Below, piece by piece: positions 1 to 8,707 of a DNA stretch of 64,000 nucleotides. Each line of letters begins with the position of its first letter. Position 1 is the stretch's first letter. Source of the stretch: Haloplanus litoreus (GTDB taxonomy: Archaea; Halobacteriota; Halobacteria; Halobacteriales; Haloferacaceae); assembly GCF_042677945.1 (NCBI RefSeq), contig NZ_JBHUDN010000011.1. One strand, 5' to 3'. The translations under genes were made by a program, and so were the position numbers. Below the pieces are notes generated by a model that did no database searches, was not told where the DNA came from, and was given only the letters and a program-made list of their open reading frames with translations.

Positions 1-72
1 GGTGGCGGACTCAAAGACCCGTCGGCGCCGGTTCGATCGCCCCGACGTTCACTTTCACCCCGGTGCCGGAGG

Positions 73-82
73 TTTTTATATT
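73..82 (+). promoter_or_regulatory. TATA-like element upstream of the RPA gene
   Basis: An AT-rich block (tttttatatt) stands out in GC-rich DNA about 60 bases before the chosen RPA start. Transcription would begin near base 105, giving a leader of about 35 bases. That leader contains a purine-rich GGAGG at 124-128, which could act as a ribosome binding site. An in-frame GTG at 102 would fit a leaderless start, but family comparison argues against it. Confidence 0.5.
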
Positions 83-140
83 GTCGCGCACCAATCGGCG
101 TGTGCCTCCCCACGAGAACAGACCGGAGGCGAGTGTGACC

Positions 141-1073
141 ATGACCGATTTGCATACCCACGCGGAGGACATCGTAGCGCAGTTCTCGGATCATCTCGAT
201 CTGAGCGTCGACGAGGTCGAGGAACGACTCGACAACCTCGTCAACGAGTACCGGGTCCCGGTGGACGAGGCCCGGCGGAGCGTCGTGAACAGTTACCTCG
301 ACGAGGCGGGACTGGAGCGCGACGCCCTCGGCGGTGGCGGCGGCAACGCTTCCGTCGGCCTCGCCGAAATCGATCAGGACGAACAGTGGCTAGACGTGAC
401 CGCCAAGGTGGTCGAACTCTGGGAACCACGGAGCGACTCCGTGGCGCAGGTCGGCCTGCTCGGCGACGAGACGGGCACCACCAAGTTCGTCGCCTTCGAG
501 ACGTCCGACCTCCCCGAACTGGAGGACGGCGCCGTCTACCGGCTGGAGAACCTGGTGACCGACGAGTACCAGGGTAACTTCTCGGTGAAGCTCAACCGGA
601 CGACGACTATCACGGAGGTCGACGAGGACATCGAAGTCGGCGACGACGCCGAGACGGTGGAGGGCGCGCTGGTGGACATCCAGAGCGGGAGCGGCCTCAT
701 CAAGCGCTGTCCCGAGGACGACTGCACCCGTGTCCTCCAGAACGGTCGATGTTCCGAACACGGGAGCGTCGAGGGCGAGTTCGACCTGCGGATCAAGGGC
801 GTCCTCGACGACGGTGAACAGGTCCACGAGGTGATCTTCGACCGCGAGGCGACCGAATCACTCACCGGGATGACACTCGAGGACGCGAAGGACATGGCGA
901 TGGACGCACTCGATACGACCGTCGTCGCCGACGAGATGCGCGCGGATACGCTCGGCCGGTACTACCGGGTGAGCGGCCCGCAGTTCGGCCGGTACGTGCT
1001 GGTCGACGAGTTCGAACGACTGACCGGGCCGGTAGACGCCGAGGCGGCCCTCATCGAAGCGAGGTCGATCTAA
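141..1073 (+). CDS. rpa3: Replication protein A, RPA3-type single-stranded DNA-binding protein
   Basis: This 311-residue protein would coat single-stranded DNA during replication and repair. It has a helical acidic N-terminus (residues 1-60), a glycine linker, an OB-fold region around 75-165, and a zinc-finger-like cluster near 190-210 (CPEDDC, then CSEH). The C-terminal half carries a further OB-like region. The next gene, one base after the stop, is the RPA-associated protein that always partners this type in haloarchaea, which supports the rpa3 rather than rpa1 assignment. The ATG at 141 is chosen because MTDLHTHAEDI is the expected family start. An in-frame GTG at 135, six bases after GGAGG, is an alternative. 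The symbol is by resemblance to Haloferax and less certain than the function. Confidence 0.88.
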   Translation: MTDLHTHAEDIVAQFSDHLDLSVDEVEERLDNLVNEYRVPVDEARRSVVNSYLDEAGLERDALGGGGGNASVGLAEIDQDEQWLDVTAKVVELWEPRSDSVAQVGLLGDETGTTKFVAFETSDLPELEDGAVYRLENLVTDEYQGNFSVKLNRTTTITEVDEDIEVGDDAETVEGALVDIQSGSGLIKRCPEDDCTRVLQNGRCSEHGSVEGEFDLRIKGVLDDGEQVHEVIFDREATESLTGMTLEDAKDMAMDALDTTVVADEMRADTLGRYYRVSGPQFGRYVLVDEFERLTGPVDAEAALIEARSI

Positions 1074-1074
1074 C

Positions 1075-1686
1075 ATGAGTCAGGCACCCACCCGCGAAGT
1101 CGCGCGCCGCGTCTTCGCCCGCGAGTTCAACGACGCGAGTCACACGTTCAAGGAGTCCGAGGACGAACGCGCCCCCGTCTACCTCCTCCTCCCGACCGGC
1201 GAGCGCGCGAACCGTGTGTTCCTCGTCGGCACCCTCACCGAGAAGGAAGACGTCGGCGAGGGCGACGAGTACTGGCGGGGTCGCATCGTCGACCCGACGG
1301 GGACGTTCTTCGTCTACGCCGGGCAGTACCAGCCCGACGCCGCGTCGACGCTCCGGGATCTCGAACCTCCGGCCTACGTCGCCGTCGTCGGGAAGCCCCG
1401 AACCTACGAGACGGACGACGGGAACGTCAACGTCTCCGTCCGCCCCGAGTCGATCACCGCCGTCGACGCCACCACGCGCGACCGCTGGGTGGCCGAGACG
1501 GCGACGCGGACACTCGAACGCGTCGAGGCGTTCGAGGACGAGGGGGACGAGTACGCCCGGATGGCCCGCGAGGAGTACGATCCCGCGGTCGACGACTACC
1601 GCCAGATGGCCCTCGCCGCCCTCGAAGGACTGGACGAGACGGACGAACTCGGCGGCGAGGACGCCGACGCGGCCGCCGAGCACTGA
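1075..1686 (+). CDS. rpap3: RPA-associated protein (COG3390 family)
   Basis: This 203-residue protein is of the haloarchaeal RPA-associated family, thought to form a complex with the RPA encoded just upstream. An OB-like segment lies at residues 35-130: the stretch WRGRIVDPTGTFFVYAGQYQ is characteristic, followed by AYVAVVGKP and VSVRPESI. The C-terminus is acidic and helical. The start ATG lies one base after the rpa3 stop, so the two are almost certainly translated from one mRNA. H. volcanii genetics, as I recall, shows RPA3 and its partner working together in DNA repair. Role here is inferred from that. Confidence 0.85.
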   Translation: MSQAPTREVARRVFAREFNDASHTFKESEDERAPVYLLLPTGERANRVFLVGTLTEKEDVGEGDEYWRGRIVDPTGTFFVYAGQYQPDAASTLRDLEPPAYVAVVGKPRTYETDDGNVNVSVRPESITAVDATTRDRWVAETATRTLERVEAFEDEGDEYARMAREEYDPAVDDYRQMALAALEGLDETDELGGEDADAAAEH

Positions 1687-1745
1687 CGGCCGACCCCTCG
1701 TCTGACAAACCGTTAAGTGGGTCGGCGTTCGACGTCGGGGTGACG

Positions 1746-2150
1746 ATGGGTAACAAGAACAAAACCGTCTCGTTTCGCGTCAACGAGGACGCGTTCGAGA
1801 CCCTGCGCGAAATCGCCGAGGAGCGGGACCTCTCGCTCTCGGCGGTGTTTCGCGACTACGTCGACATGCTCGTTGCCCACGACGGCCAGGTGCAGGTCGT
1901 CCCGGAACACGAACTCGACGCCGATTCGAGTGAGCCCCCGAGTTTCCCGCCCACGGTCGAGGTGCCGAAGAGCTTCGTCCGCGAGCACGAACGCCTCGAA
2001 CTCGAAGCCGAGCACCTGCGGGAGCAGCTCGACGAGCACAAACGCTACGTCAACCACCTGCGCGAGCGACTGGAGGCGGGTGACGAGGACGTCATCCAAC
2101 TCGAAGACCTAGACGGGGAGCGAAACGAACCGCCGTACAAACTAGGCTGA
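1746..2150 (+). CDS. Ribbon-helix-helix DNA-binding protein
   Basis: This 134-residue protein begins with a ribbon-helix-helix fold: a beta strand KTVSFRV, then helices EDAFETLREIAEER and SLSAVFRDYVDMLV, in residues 5-45. These are the hallmarks of a MetJ/Arc-type repressor-like DNA-binding domain. A proline-rich hinge follows, then a predicted coiled coil (residues 75-120, EHERLELEAEHLREQLDEHK), likely for oligomerisation. The ATG at 1746 is preferred over a GTG at 1740 because a TTAA element at 1713-1716 sits at leaderless spacing. The target is unknown. The last nine bases overlap the convergent gene on the other strand. Confidence 0.75.
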   Translation: MGNKNKTVSFRVNEDAFETLREIAEERDLSLSAVFRDYVDMLVAHDGQVQVVPEHELDADSSEPPSFPPTVEVPKSFVREHERLELEAEHLREQLDEHKRYVNHLRERLEAGDEDVIQLEDLDGERNEPPYKLG

Positions 2151-2597
2151 CAGGGTCCGACGCGCTTCTCGGGCGCGCTCTGCCATCGCGTCGTCACCCT
2201 CGACGGCGGCCAACGACTCGACCGCTTCCAGCCGTCGCACCGCCCGGTCCAGAAACGAGAGCACGTCGCCCGGGTAGGCATAGAGCATGTAGTCGTCGCT
2301 CATTACGTCGACGATGGCGTCAGGGCCGAGTCCCTGCGCCCGGAGTTCCAGTAGGTAGCGGACGAACTGTCGTTCCGGGTAGCCCGTATAGATGTCGTCC
2401 GGGTCCTCGCAATCGAGGAAGTCGGTGGCGAAATCCAGCAGTCGGTCCCGGGTCGCGTCGTCGAGTTTCGAGAGGCCGTCCCCGCTGTAGAGCACCTCCA
2501 TCGTCGCTCCCTTGAACGCTCCCTTGGGGAGTGACGTCTCTAACTGCGCGGTGATCTGCCGATGGTTCTTCAGGTAGACCTTGTCGGTGATGGCCAC
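2142..2597 (-). CDS. Conserved haloarchaeal hypothetical protein
   Basis: This protein of about 151 residues has no function I recognise. It is soluble, mostly helical and has the look of a conserved haloarchaeal family, with motifs such as KVYLKNHRQITAQL, FSGDGL-like LYSGDGLSKLDD, RLLDFATDFLDCE and MSDDYMLYAYPGDVLSFLD. The reading frame continues upstream to an ATG at 2660. I prefer the GTG at 2597 because a TTTA box on this strand lies about 28 bases before it, as expected for a leaderless transcript, and the extra residues look non-conserved. It converges on the RHH gene, overlapping it by nine bases. Confidence 0.6.
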   Translation of the reverse strand: MAITDKVYLKNHRQITAQLETSLPKGAFKGATMEVLYSGDGLSKLDDATRDRLLDFATDFLDCEDPDDIYTGYPERQFVRYLLELRAQGLGPDAIVDVMSDDYMLYAYPGDVLSFLDRAVRRLEAVESLAAVEGDDAMAERAREARRTLSA

Positions 2598-2712
2598 TGC
2601 CGACGCGTAGGCGACTGCGAAACTAAAGCGTCCCGACTCGACCGTGCGCTTCCGACACACCCTCGTCCCGAGTCGTAACCTACTTCACTCACAGCGCAGT
2701 ACCGTAATCCGT

Positions 2713-2785
2713 GTCCGGGTTAGGGTAGTGGTTATCCTTCAGCCTTGTGGAGGCTGAGACGCGGGTTCGATTCTCGCACCCGGAC
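2713..2785 (+). tRNA. tRNA-His (anticodon GTG)
   Basis: The cloverleaf can be drawn by hand. The acceptor stem is tccgggt (2714-2720) with acccgga (2778-2784). The extra 5' G at 2713 opposite C73 at 2785 is diagnostic of tRNA-His. The anticodon arm is cagcc / ggctg around loop TTGTGGA, giving anticodon GTG. The T arm is gcggg / ctcgc with loop ttcgatt. CCA is not encoded. No intron is present. Confidence 0.95.
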
Positions 2786-2818
2786 CTTCTGAGGAACGAA
2801 GTGAGCGCGTCCGACCGT

Positions 2819-2844
2819 GGCTCGATTCTCGCACTCGGACCTTC
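2819..2844 (+). repeat. Degenerate second copy of the tRNA-His 3' end
   Basis: Twenty-six bases repeat the T arm, acceptor 3' strand and first downstream bases of the tRNA at 2764-2789, with 24 of 26 matching. It lies 55 bases downstream in the same orientation. Duplications of tRNA 3' ends are typical of attachment sites left by integrating elements. Here the two copies are so close that nothing is carried between them, so this would be a scar or an internal duplication, not a live element. Confidence 0.6.
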
Positions 2845-2990
2845 CGACGGCGAACGGACGTGAGGACCGGACGGGCCGGCAGTGGATCGCACTCGGGACC
2901 GATTCGCGCACGCTGCCCGTCAGTCGTCCGACCGTCACCGAGACACGGCACCACGATTTTTCACCCCGTACCGGAGAGTACTCCGTACGC

Positions 2991-4100
2991 ATGGACGAAC
3001 GACGCGCAGTAGTCGCCCTCTTCGGACTCCTCGTCACCGCCGTCACGGCCTACATCGCGTACCGGTTCATCGCCGCCCTCACCGTCGCCGTCTTCATCTA
3101 CTACTCGACGCGGCGGTTCTACAAGGCACTCGACCGTCTCCACCTCCCGAAACGGGTTCGAGCCGTGACCGTAATACTGCTTCTCGCCGTGCCGCTCCTC
3201 CTCCTGTTGAGTTACACACTCGTGTTGCTGGTCACCGAGACGCGCCGGTTCGTCGCGGCGTATCCAGTCGTCGAGACGGCCGCCGCGAACGTGGCGTGGC
3301 TCGAAGGGATGGAGGAACTCCCGAGTCTCTCCTTCGCGGGCGTCGTCGAGGCGTACCGCGCCGGCCAGTTCGACGCGATCATCGATTTCCTCGTGGAGAA
3401 CGCCGCCTTGCTGACCAGTGCGATTACGGGCTTTTTCCTCAACCTCTTCATCGTCACCGTCGTCAGCTACTACCTGCTGATCGACGGATCGCAGTTGTAC
3501 CACTGGCTCCGCCAATTCGACGACGACGCCATCGTCCGCGAATATCTGGAGGCTGCCGACCGCGAACTCGAGGCCATCCTCTTCGGTAACCTCCTGAACG
3601 TCATCGCCATCGCCCTCATCGGCGTCGGCGCGTTCAAGGGGTACAACGCGCTCGTCCCCGCCGCCGTTCAGGTGCCCTATCCGGCGCTTGCGGGGGTACT
3701 CACCGGTGTCGCGAGCCTGATCCCCGTCGTCGGCATGAAGATCGTCTACCTCCCCATCGCCGCCGCGATGTCGATGCCGGCCGTCTTCAGCGGCGAGTAC
3801 TCGCTGTTGGTGTACGTCGCCGGCTTCCTCACCGTGGCCGTCGTCGTCGTCGACACCATCCCGGACCTCGTCCTCCGTCCGTACCTCAGCGGCGAGCGAA
3901 CTCACGTCGGTCTGTTGATGCTCGCGTACATCTTCGGGCCGGTCGTCTTCGGCTTCTACGGACTCTTTTTCGCCCCCATCGTCCTCGCTCTCGCCGTCAC
4001 GTTCGCCCACACGGCCCTTCCGCGTCTCCTCGGCGCCGACGCGGCCGCCGACGCGGCCGCCGATTCGGCGACGCCGCCGGATCGGGGCCGTCGGGACTGA
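2991..4100 (+). CDS. AI-2E family transporter (PerM-like membrane protein)
   Basis: This 369-residue integral membrane protein has about eight hydrophobic spans. It shows the AI-2E/PerM pattern: two N-terminal segments (residues 7-40), a pair at 58-85, a large extracellular loop (90-130), then five or more spans from 135 to the end, with the conserved GVLTGVASLIPVVG and PDLVLRPYLSG motifs. Members include E. coli TqsA and Na+/H+ antiporter-like proteins, so the substrate here cannot be told. The ATG at 2991 is chosen over upstream in-frame codons because a TTTTT box at 2957-2961 lies about 32 bases before it. The C-terminus has a small Ala-Asp repeat (DAAADAAAD). Confidence 0.85.
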   Translation: MDERRAVVALFGLLVTAVTAYIAYRFIAALTVAVFIYYSTRRFYKALDRLHLPKRVRAVTVILLLAVPLLLLLSYTLVLLVTETRRFVAAYPVVETAAANVAWLEGMEELPSLSFAGVVEAYRAGQFDAIIDFLVENAALLTSAITGFFLNLFIVTVVSYYLLIDGSQLYHWLRQFDDDAIVREYLEAADRELEAILFGNLLNVIAIALIGVGAFKGYNALVPAAVQVPYPALAGVLTGVASLIPVVGMKIVYLPIAAAMSMPAVFSGEYSLLVYVAGFLTVAVVVVDTIPDLVLRPYLSGERTHVGLLMLAYIFGPVVFGFYGLFFAPIVLALAVTFAHTALPRLLGADAAADAAADSATPPDRGRRD

Positions 4101-4106
4101 GGCGGC

Positions 4107-5294
4107 TCAGCGACGGGCGAAGTCGGCGTCGTTCGACAGGCGGTCGAAACCCGCACCCATCCCCGCCGCCGACCCGCGGGTCTGGATGATGTTGAACGCT
4201 CTCATCAGGTCGGTACGGGAGACGAGACCGACGAGTTCGCCCGCGTCGTCGACGACGGGGAGACGACCGACACTCTCGCGTTGCATCGTCGAGAGGGCGT
4301 CCATCGCGTCCGCCTCCGGCACGATGGTCACGACGTCGGTCGCCATCACGTCCTCGACGCGGTAGGCGTCTCGCTCCACGTCGCGCACCTCGCGGGTGTC
4401 GTCGAGGGTGACCATCCCGACGAGACTCCCCTGTCGGAGGACCGGATAGCCGGTGTGGCGTTCGTGGAACATCCGATCGGAGAGCGTCGTCAGCGAGGTG
4501 TCGGCGGTGACGGTGTCGAGTTCCGCCGCGGGCGTCATGATGTCGGCGACGGTCACGTCCTGGAAGGCCGCCTTCATGACGGTCTGCTGGGCCTCGCTCG
4601 ACGCGCCGATGTAGATGAAGAAGGCGAGCGCCACCAGAAACAGGTTGGCGAAGAGGCCGACGATGGCGAGGACGACGGCGAAGAGTTTGCCCACTTCCGC
4701 CGCGATCTGCGTCGCCCGAGCGTGCGGGCGGGTCCGCGCCAGCAACGCTCGAAGGACGCGTCCGCCGTCCATCGGGAACCCGGGCATCATGTTGAACACG
4801 GCTAGGACGATGTTCGTCATGGCGAGGTAGGCGAGGACGAACTGCACGGACGGCAGGCTTCCGGGGGCGAGCAGGAAGGCGACGTAGGAGACGACGCCGA
4901 GGGCGACGCTGACGATGGGGCCGGCGACGGCGATGGTGAACTCCTGTTTCCAGTTTTCGGGCATCTCCGTGAATCGGGCGACGCCGCCGAACAGCCAGAG
5001 GGTAATCGAGTCGATGTGGTAGCCGTAGTGCATCGCGACGAGGGAGTGGCCGAACTCGTGGAGGAGGACGCAGAAGAACAGGCCGGTGGCCGCCGCGCCG
5101 CCGAGAATCCACGGCATCGATCCCACGGTGAGCACGTCTACGGGCATCGTCGCGTCGAACACGTCGTTGAGAACGGTGATGAGATTCCCCACGTCCGCTC
5201 CGATCAGCCACGCGAACAGGGGGAGAACCAGGAGGAAGGTCAGATCGAGTTTGATCGGAATGCCGAACGCACTTCCGATACGGATCCCGCGCAT
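4107..5294 (-). CDS. M50 family (site-2 protease-like) zinc metalloprotease with CBS domains
   Basis: This 395-residue membrane protease carries the zinc-binding HEFGH motif near residue 79 and the second catalytic motif NMMPGFPMDGGRVLRALL near 168-185, both embedded in hydrophobic spans, as in SpoIVFB-type intramembrane proteases. Two CBS domains follow (from about residues 250 and 315, e.g. VADIMTPAAEL and VEDVMATDVVTIVP), which in this subfamily bind adenine nucleotides and probably gate activity. The substrate is unknown; regulated cleavage of membrane-bound factors is the family role. It faces the AI-2E gene tail to tail, with six bases between them. Confidence 0.9.
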   Translation of the reverse strand: MRGIRIGSAFGIPIKLDLTFLLVLPLFAWLIGADVGNLITVLNDVFDATMPVDVLTVGSMPWILGGAAATGLFFCVLLHEFGHSLVAMHYGYHIDSITLWLFGGVARFTEMPENWKQEFTIAVAGPIVSVALGVVSYVAFLLAPGSLPSVQFVLAYLAMTNIVLAVFNMMPGFPMDGGRVLRALLARTRPHARATQIAAEVGKLFAVVLAIVGLFANLFLVALAFFIYIGASSEAQQTVMKAAFQDVTVADIMTPAAELDTVTADTSLTTLSDRMFHERHTGYPVLRQGSLVGMVTLDDTREVRDVERDAYRVEDVMATDVVTIVPEADAMDALSTMQRESVGRLPVVDDAGELVGLVSRTDLMRAFNIIQTRGSAAGMGAGFDRLSNDADFARR

Positions 5295-5399
5295 ACGGAG
5301 ACTTGCGACGGGACGGACTTAACTCTTGCAAGGGCGCCGACCCGATTCCGGCCGTGGGTTTGGATCACACACCAACGATGTGACGGCTATATTTCGATC

Positions 5400-5407
5400 A
5401 TATAAAA
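5400..5407 (+). promoter_or_regulatory. TATA box of the exported pyrophosphatase gene
   Basis: The sequence atataaaa is an unusually good archaeal TATA box. It is centred 36 bases before the ATG at 5440, so the mRNA would have a leader of only about ten bases. Confidence 0.6.
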
Positions 5408-5439
5408 ACTCAATCGCCCGACTCGGGTTGATTCGTTCG

Positions 5440-6123
5440 ATGTTCGACGATACGGACGAACTGCCACCGTCGGCGTCGCGTCGTTCGTTCCTGATCGGAG
5501 CCGGATCGGCAGCCGGTCTCGCGGCCTCCGGTGGGGTGCGCGCGGCGGACGGCGACGAGCAGCGTGTGGAGCAACTCGACGCGACGGAGCCACCCATGAA
5601 CTACATCACCGACGTCGACCAGCACAGCGACTTCCCGAACACGATCACCGCGGTTTCGGTCGCGCAGATGAACAGCCGCGAAAAGTACGAATACCGTGCG
5701 GACCCGCACCGGATCATCCTCGACCGGATGCTCTACAGCGAGGTTCGCTACCCCGGCGACTACGGATTCGTTCCCCAGACTGCCATGGGCGACGGCGACC
5801 CGCTCGACGTCCTGGTCATGCTCGACTCGTCGCTTTTCCCCGGTTGCGTGCTCGACGTGCGTCCGGTCGCCGTGATCCGCATGACCGACGCGGGTGAGAA
5901 CGACGACAAGATCATCGGCGTCCCCGCAGACGATCCGCGGTGGGCACACGTCTCCGAAGTCTCCGACATCCCCGAGCATACTCGCGAGGAGATCGCGGAG
6001 TTCTTCCGGACCTACAAGAACCTCGAACCGGACGGCAACATCGTCGTCGACGGGTACGACGACAGCGAGGCCGCCAAGAGCATCATCTCCGACGCCAACA
6101 CCAGGTTCCACAGCCAGGGCTGA
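5440..6123 (+). CDS. Tat-exported family I inorganic pyrophosphatase
   Basis: This 227-residue enzyme would hydrolyse pyrophosphate to phosphate. Family I active-site residues are all visible: SREKYEY, YPGDYGFVPQT, the metal-binding GDGDPLDVLV, DAGENDDKIIGV and FRTYKNLEP. Unusually, the enzyme is preceded by a twin-arginine signal (SRRSFLIGAGSAAGLAAS, residues 10-30) with an Ala-x-Ala-type cleavage site near VRAADG. There is no lipobox cysteine, so a soluble extracellular or wall-space enzyme is predicted. The ATG at 5440 is chosen because it opens the signal peptide just after a strong TATA box. An in-frame ATG at 5326 lies upstream of that box. Export is inferred from the signal only. Confidence 0.87.
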   Translation: MFDDTDELPPSASRRSFLIGAGSAAGLAASGGVRAADGDEQRVEQLDATEPPMNYITDVDQHSDFPNTITAVSVAQMNSREKYEYRADPHRIILDRMLYSEVRYPGDYGFVPQTAMGDGDPLDVLVMLDSSLFPGCVLDVRPVAVIRMTDAGENDDKIIGVPADDPRWAHVSEVSDIPEHTREEIAEFFRTYKNLEPDGNIVVDGYDDSEAAKSIISDANTRFHSQG

Positions 6124-6183
6124 CCGATCGACGGCCTCACTGGCGACGCTAAACCTTAGACCCCCGCCCCCCTATTTCCCTCC

Positions 6184-6561
6184 ATGAGCGAACAGTCACC
6201 GACCCCGGTGGTCAAGCGCGGCGACGACATCGAGGACGAGGCCGTCGACGCGGCCGACGGTCTCTCGAAGGGCGTCCTGATCGACGAGTCCGACGGCGCG
6301 CCACACTTCGCGATGCGACGGTTCACCCTCGACCCCGGCGCCGCGGTGCCGACCCACACCAACGCGGTCGAACACGAACAGTACGTGCTCTCCGGGGAGT
6401 ACGTCGTCGGCATCGACGGCGAAGAGTACACCGTCTCGGCCGGCGACTCGCTGCTGATCCCGGCGGGTGTCCCCCACTGGTACCGGAACGAGGGCGACGA
6501 GGCGGGCGCGTTCATCTGTGCGGTGCCGAACGGCGACGACACCATCGAACTCGTCGAGTGA
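6184..6561 (+). CDS. Cupin domain protein
   Basis: This 125-residue single-domain protein has a small beta-barrel cupin. Cupin motif 1 is PTHTNAVEHEQYVLSGE (residues 56-72), with two His and a Glu able to hold a metal. Motif 2 is the GDSLLIPAGVPHWYRN stretch (residues 87-102), with the third His. Cupins range from dioxygenases and isomerases to small-molecule sensors; nothing here singles one out. It is transcribed alone between the pyrophosphatase and the helicase gene. Confidence 0.85.
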   Translation: MSEQSPTPVVKRGDDIEDEAVDAADGLSKGVLIDESDGAPHFAMRRFTLDPGAAVPTHTNAVEHEQYVLSGEYVVGIDGEEYTVSAGDSLLIPAGVPHWYRNEGDEAGAFICAVPNGDDTIELVE

Positions 6562-6621
6562 GGAATCGAGCACCGCTACGGAGTCGAACGGCTGAAATAC
6601 CCCGTCCACCTACCCGAATTC

Positions 6622-8676
6622 GTGTCACGGCAGGTCGGACGCGTCGAGACGCTCTTTCTCCACGGTCGGGACGGCGACTTCCTGGTCGCCGTCACCCGCG
6701 ACGGCGACCGGGTGTTTCGAGCGGTCCTCGACCTCAAGGAGACGGACGCCGGTCCCCGCCCCGCTCGCTTCCGGATCAAGCGCGGGTCGACCGAGGAGCC
6801 ACGCGACCCGAGTCAGTTCGTCGAACTCGCGCGCCGCGCCGAGCGCATTCGCATCTCTCAGCAGACGTCGACGGCGGACCGCGAGCGACTGGAGGCGATG
6901 CTCGACGGCTACCAACTCGACGCGCTCACCGTCCGAACCTGTCGCTACTGCGCCTCCGAGGGGCGGTACTCGCCGATCACGGAGGACACCGCGATCAAGG
7001 CAGACCGGGACTACATCTGCCCGGACTGTGCGAAACGGGAACTCGACGGGGAACTCGCCTACGCCGGCGGACTCACCGGCGCCGCACAGGACCGCCTCGA
7101 AGAACTCCTGCTGGAGGTGCAGGATCTCGACCGTATCACCAACCTCCTGCAGGGAGAGCTCGACCCGGACCTCACCAAGTTCGACGAAATCGGCGCCACC
7201 GTCGAGGACGTCGACCCCGTCGAGACGGCGGATCTGGACCTCCACCCGAAGCTGAAGTCACAGGTCACCGACCGGTTCGAGACGCTCCTGCCGGTTCAGA
7301 GCCTCTCGGTCCGGAACGGCCTGCTCGACGGCGACGACCAGCTCGTCGTGAGCGCGACGGCGACGGGCAAGACCCTGATCGGCGAACTCGCCGGCATCGA
7401 CCGCGCGCTGAAGGGGAAGGGCAAACTCCTCTTTCTGGTCCCCCTCGTCGCCCTCGCCAACCAGAAGGAGGAGAACTTCGAGGAGCGCTACGGTGACCTC
7501 GTCGACGTGACCATCCGCGTCGGCGGCAGTCGCGTCACCGACGACGGCACGCGCTTCGACCCGTCGGCCGACGTGGTCGTCGGCACCTACGAGGGTATCG
7601 ACCACGCGTTGCGGACGGGAAAGGACCTCGGCGACGTCGGGACCGTCGTCATCGACGAGGTGCACACGCTGAAAGAAGGGGAGCGTGGCCACCGCCTCGA
7701 CGGGATGATCTCCCGGCTGAAACACTACTGTGAGCGCCGGGCGTCGAACGGCGGCGACTACGACGGCGCACAGTGGATCTACCTCTCCGCCACCGTCGGT
7801 AACCCCGAGTGGCTGGCGACGAATCTCCGCGCACGCCTCATCGAGTTCGAGGAGCGGCCGGTCCCCATCGAACGACACCTGACCTTCGCCGACGCTCAGG
7901 AGAAGACCCGGATCGAGAACCGGCTGGTCAGGCGGGCCTTCGACAGCAAGTCGTCGAAGGGCTACCGCGGGCAGACGATCATCTTCACCAACTCGCGGCG
8001 CCGCTGTCACGAAATCTCCCGCAAGCTGGAGTACGACTCGGCGCCGTACCACGCCGGCCTCGACTACGGCCGGCGAAAGCGCGTCGAGCGCCAGTTCGGG
8101 GACCAGGACCTCGCGGCCGTCGTGACCACGGCGGCACTGGCCGCCGGCGTCGACTTCCCCGCCTCACAGGTCGTCTTCGACACGCTGGCGATGGGCATCG
8201 AGTGGCTGTCGGTCCAGGAGTTCGAGCAGATGCTCGGCCGGGCCGGCCGCCCCGACTACCACGATCAGGGCGTCGTCTACCTGCTGGTCGAACCCGACTG
8301 CGCCTACCACAACAGCATGGAGATGACCGAGGACGAGGTGGCGTTCAAACTGTTGAAAGGGGAGATGGAGGACGTCCGTACCGTCTACGACCTGTCGGCG
8401 GCCGCCGAGGAGACGCTGGCGAACATCACCGTCGCCGGCAAGCGGGCCAAACGGCTCAACGACCGGATGCTTGGCGACGTACCGACGACGCAGGCGGTCG
8501 GCAAACTGCTGGAGTGGAACTTCATCGACGGACTCCAGCCGACGCCCCTCGGGCGGGCGGTGACGCGGCACTTCCTCGCGCCGGACGACGCCTTCGCCAT
8601 CCTCGACCGTATCCGCAAGGGAATGGACCCCTACGAACTCGTCGCGGAACTGGAACTTCGCGACGACGAGGGGTAG
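6622..8676 (+). CDS. DEAD/DEAH-box SF2 helicase with haloarchaeal N-terminal domain
   Basis: This 684-residue protein has a helicase core from about residue 210. Motif I is SATATGKT near 248 and motif II is DEVH near 347. Motif III is LSATVG. The C-terminal RecA-like domain (from 440) ends with motif VI, QMLGRAGRP. The first 200 residues form a DUF5814-type domain with a zinc-ribbon-like CRYC...CPDC pair (residues 112-136). The architecture resembles the Hel308/Ski2 branch, so unwinding of branched DNA or RNA is possible, but the substrate is not evident. The start is a GTG. No close downstream partner: the next gene is on the other strand. Confidence 0.87.
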   Translation: MSRQVGRVETLFLHGRDGDFLVAVTRDGDRVFRAVLDLKETDAGPRPARFRIKRGSTEEPRDPSQFVELARRAERIRISQQTSTADRERLEAMLDGYQLDALTVRTCRYCASEGRYSPITEDTAIKADRDYICPDCAKRELDGELAYAGGLTGAAQDRLEELLLEVQDLDRITNLLQGELDPDLTKFDEIGATVEDVDPVETADLDLHPKLKSQVTDRFETLLPVQSLSVRNGLLDGDDQLVVSATATGKTLIGELAGIDRALKGKGKLLFLVPLVALANQKEENFEERYGDLVDVTIRVGGSRVTDDGTRFDPSADVVVGTYEGIDHALRTGKDLGDVGTVVIDEVHTLKEGERGHRLDGMISRLKHYCERRASNGGDYDGAQWIYLSATVGNPEWLATNLRARLIEFEERPVPIERHLTFADAQEKTRIENRLVRRAFDSKSSKGYRGQTIIFTNSRRRCHEISRKLEYDSAPYHAGLDYGRRKRVERQFGDQDLAAVVTTAALAAGVDFPASQVVFDTLAMGIEWLSVQEFEQMLGRAGRPDYHDQGVVYLLVEPDCAYHNSMEMTEDEVAFKLLKGEMEDVRTVYDLSAAAEETLANITVAGKRAKRLNDRMLGDVPTTQAVGKLLEWNFIDGLQPTPLGRAVTRHFLAPDDAFAILDRIRKGMDPYELVAELELRDDEG

Positions 8677-8707
8677 TCGGCCTCGTACGGACTGTTGGAC
8701 GTCCGTA

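Noticed and set aside
2..577. Open frame at the left edge
   Set aside because: Arg-rich shadow of the RPA gene in another frame, with no plausible start or family.
2819..2844. Possible second tRNA gene
   Set aside because: Only the T arm and acceptor 3' strand are present; there is no anticodon arm or 5' half.
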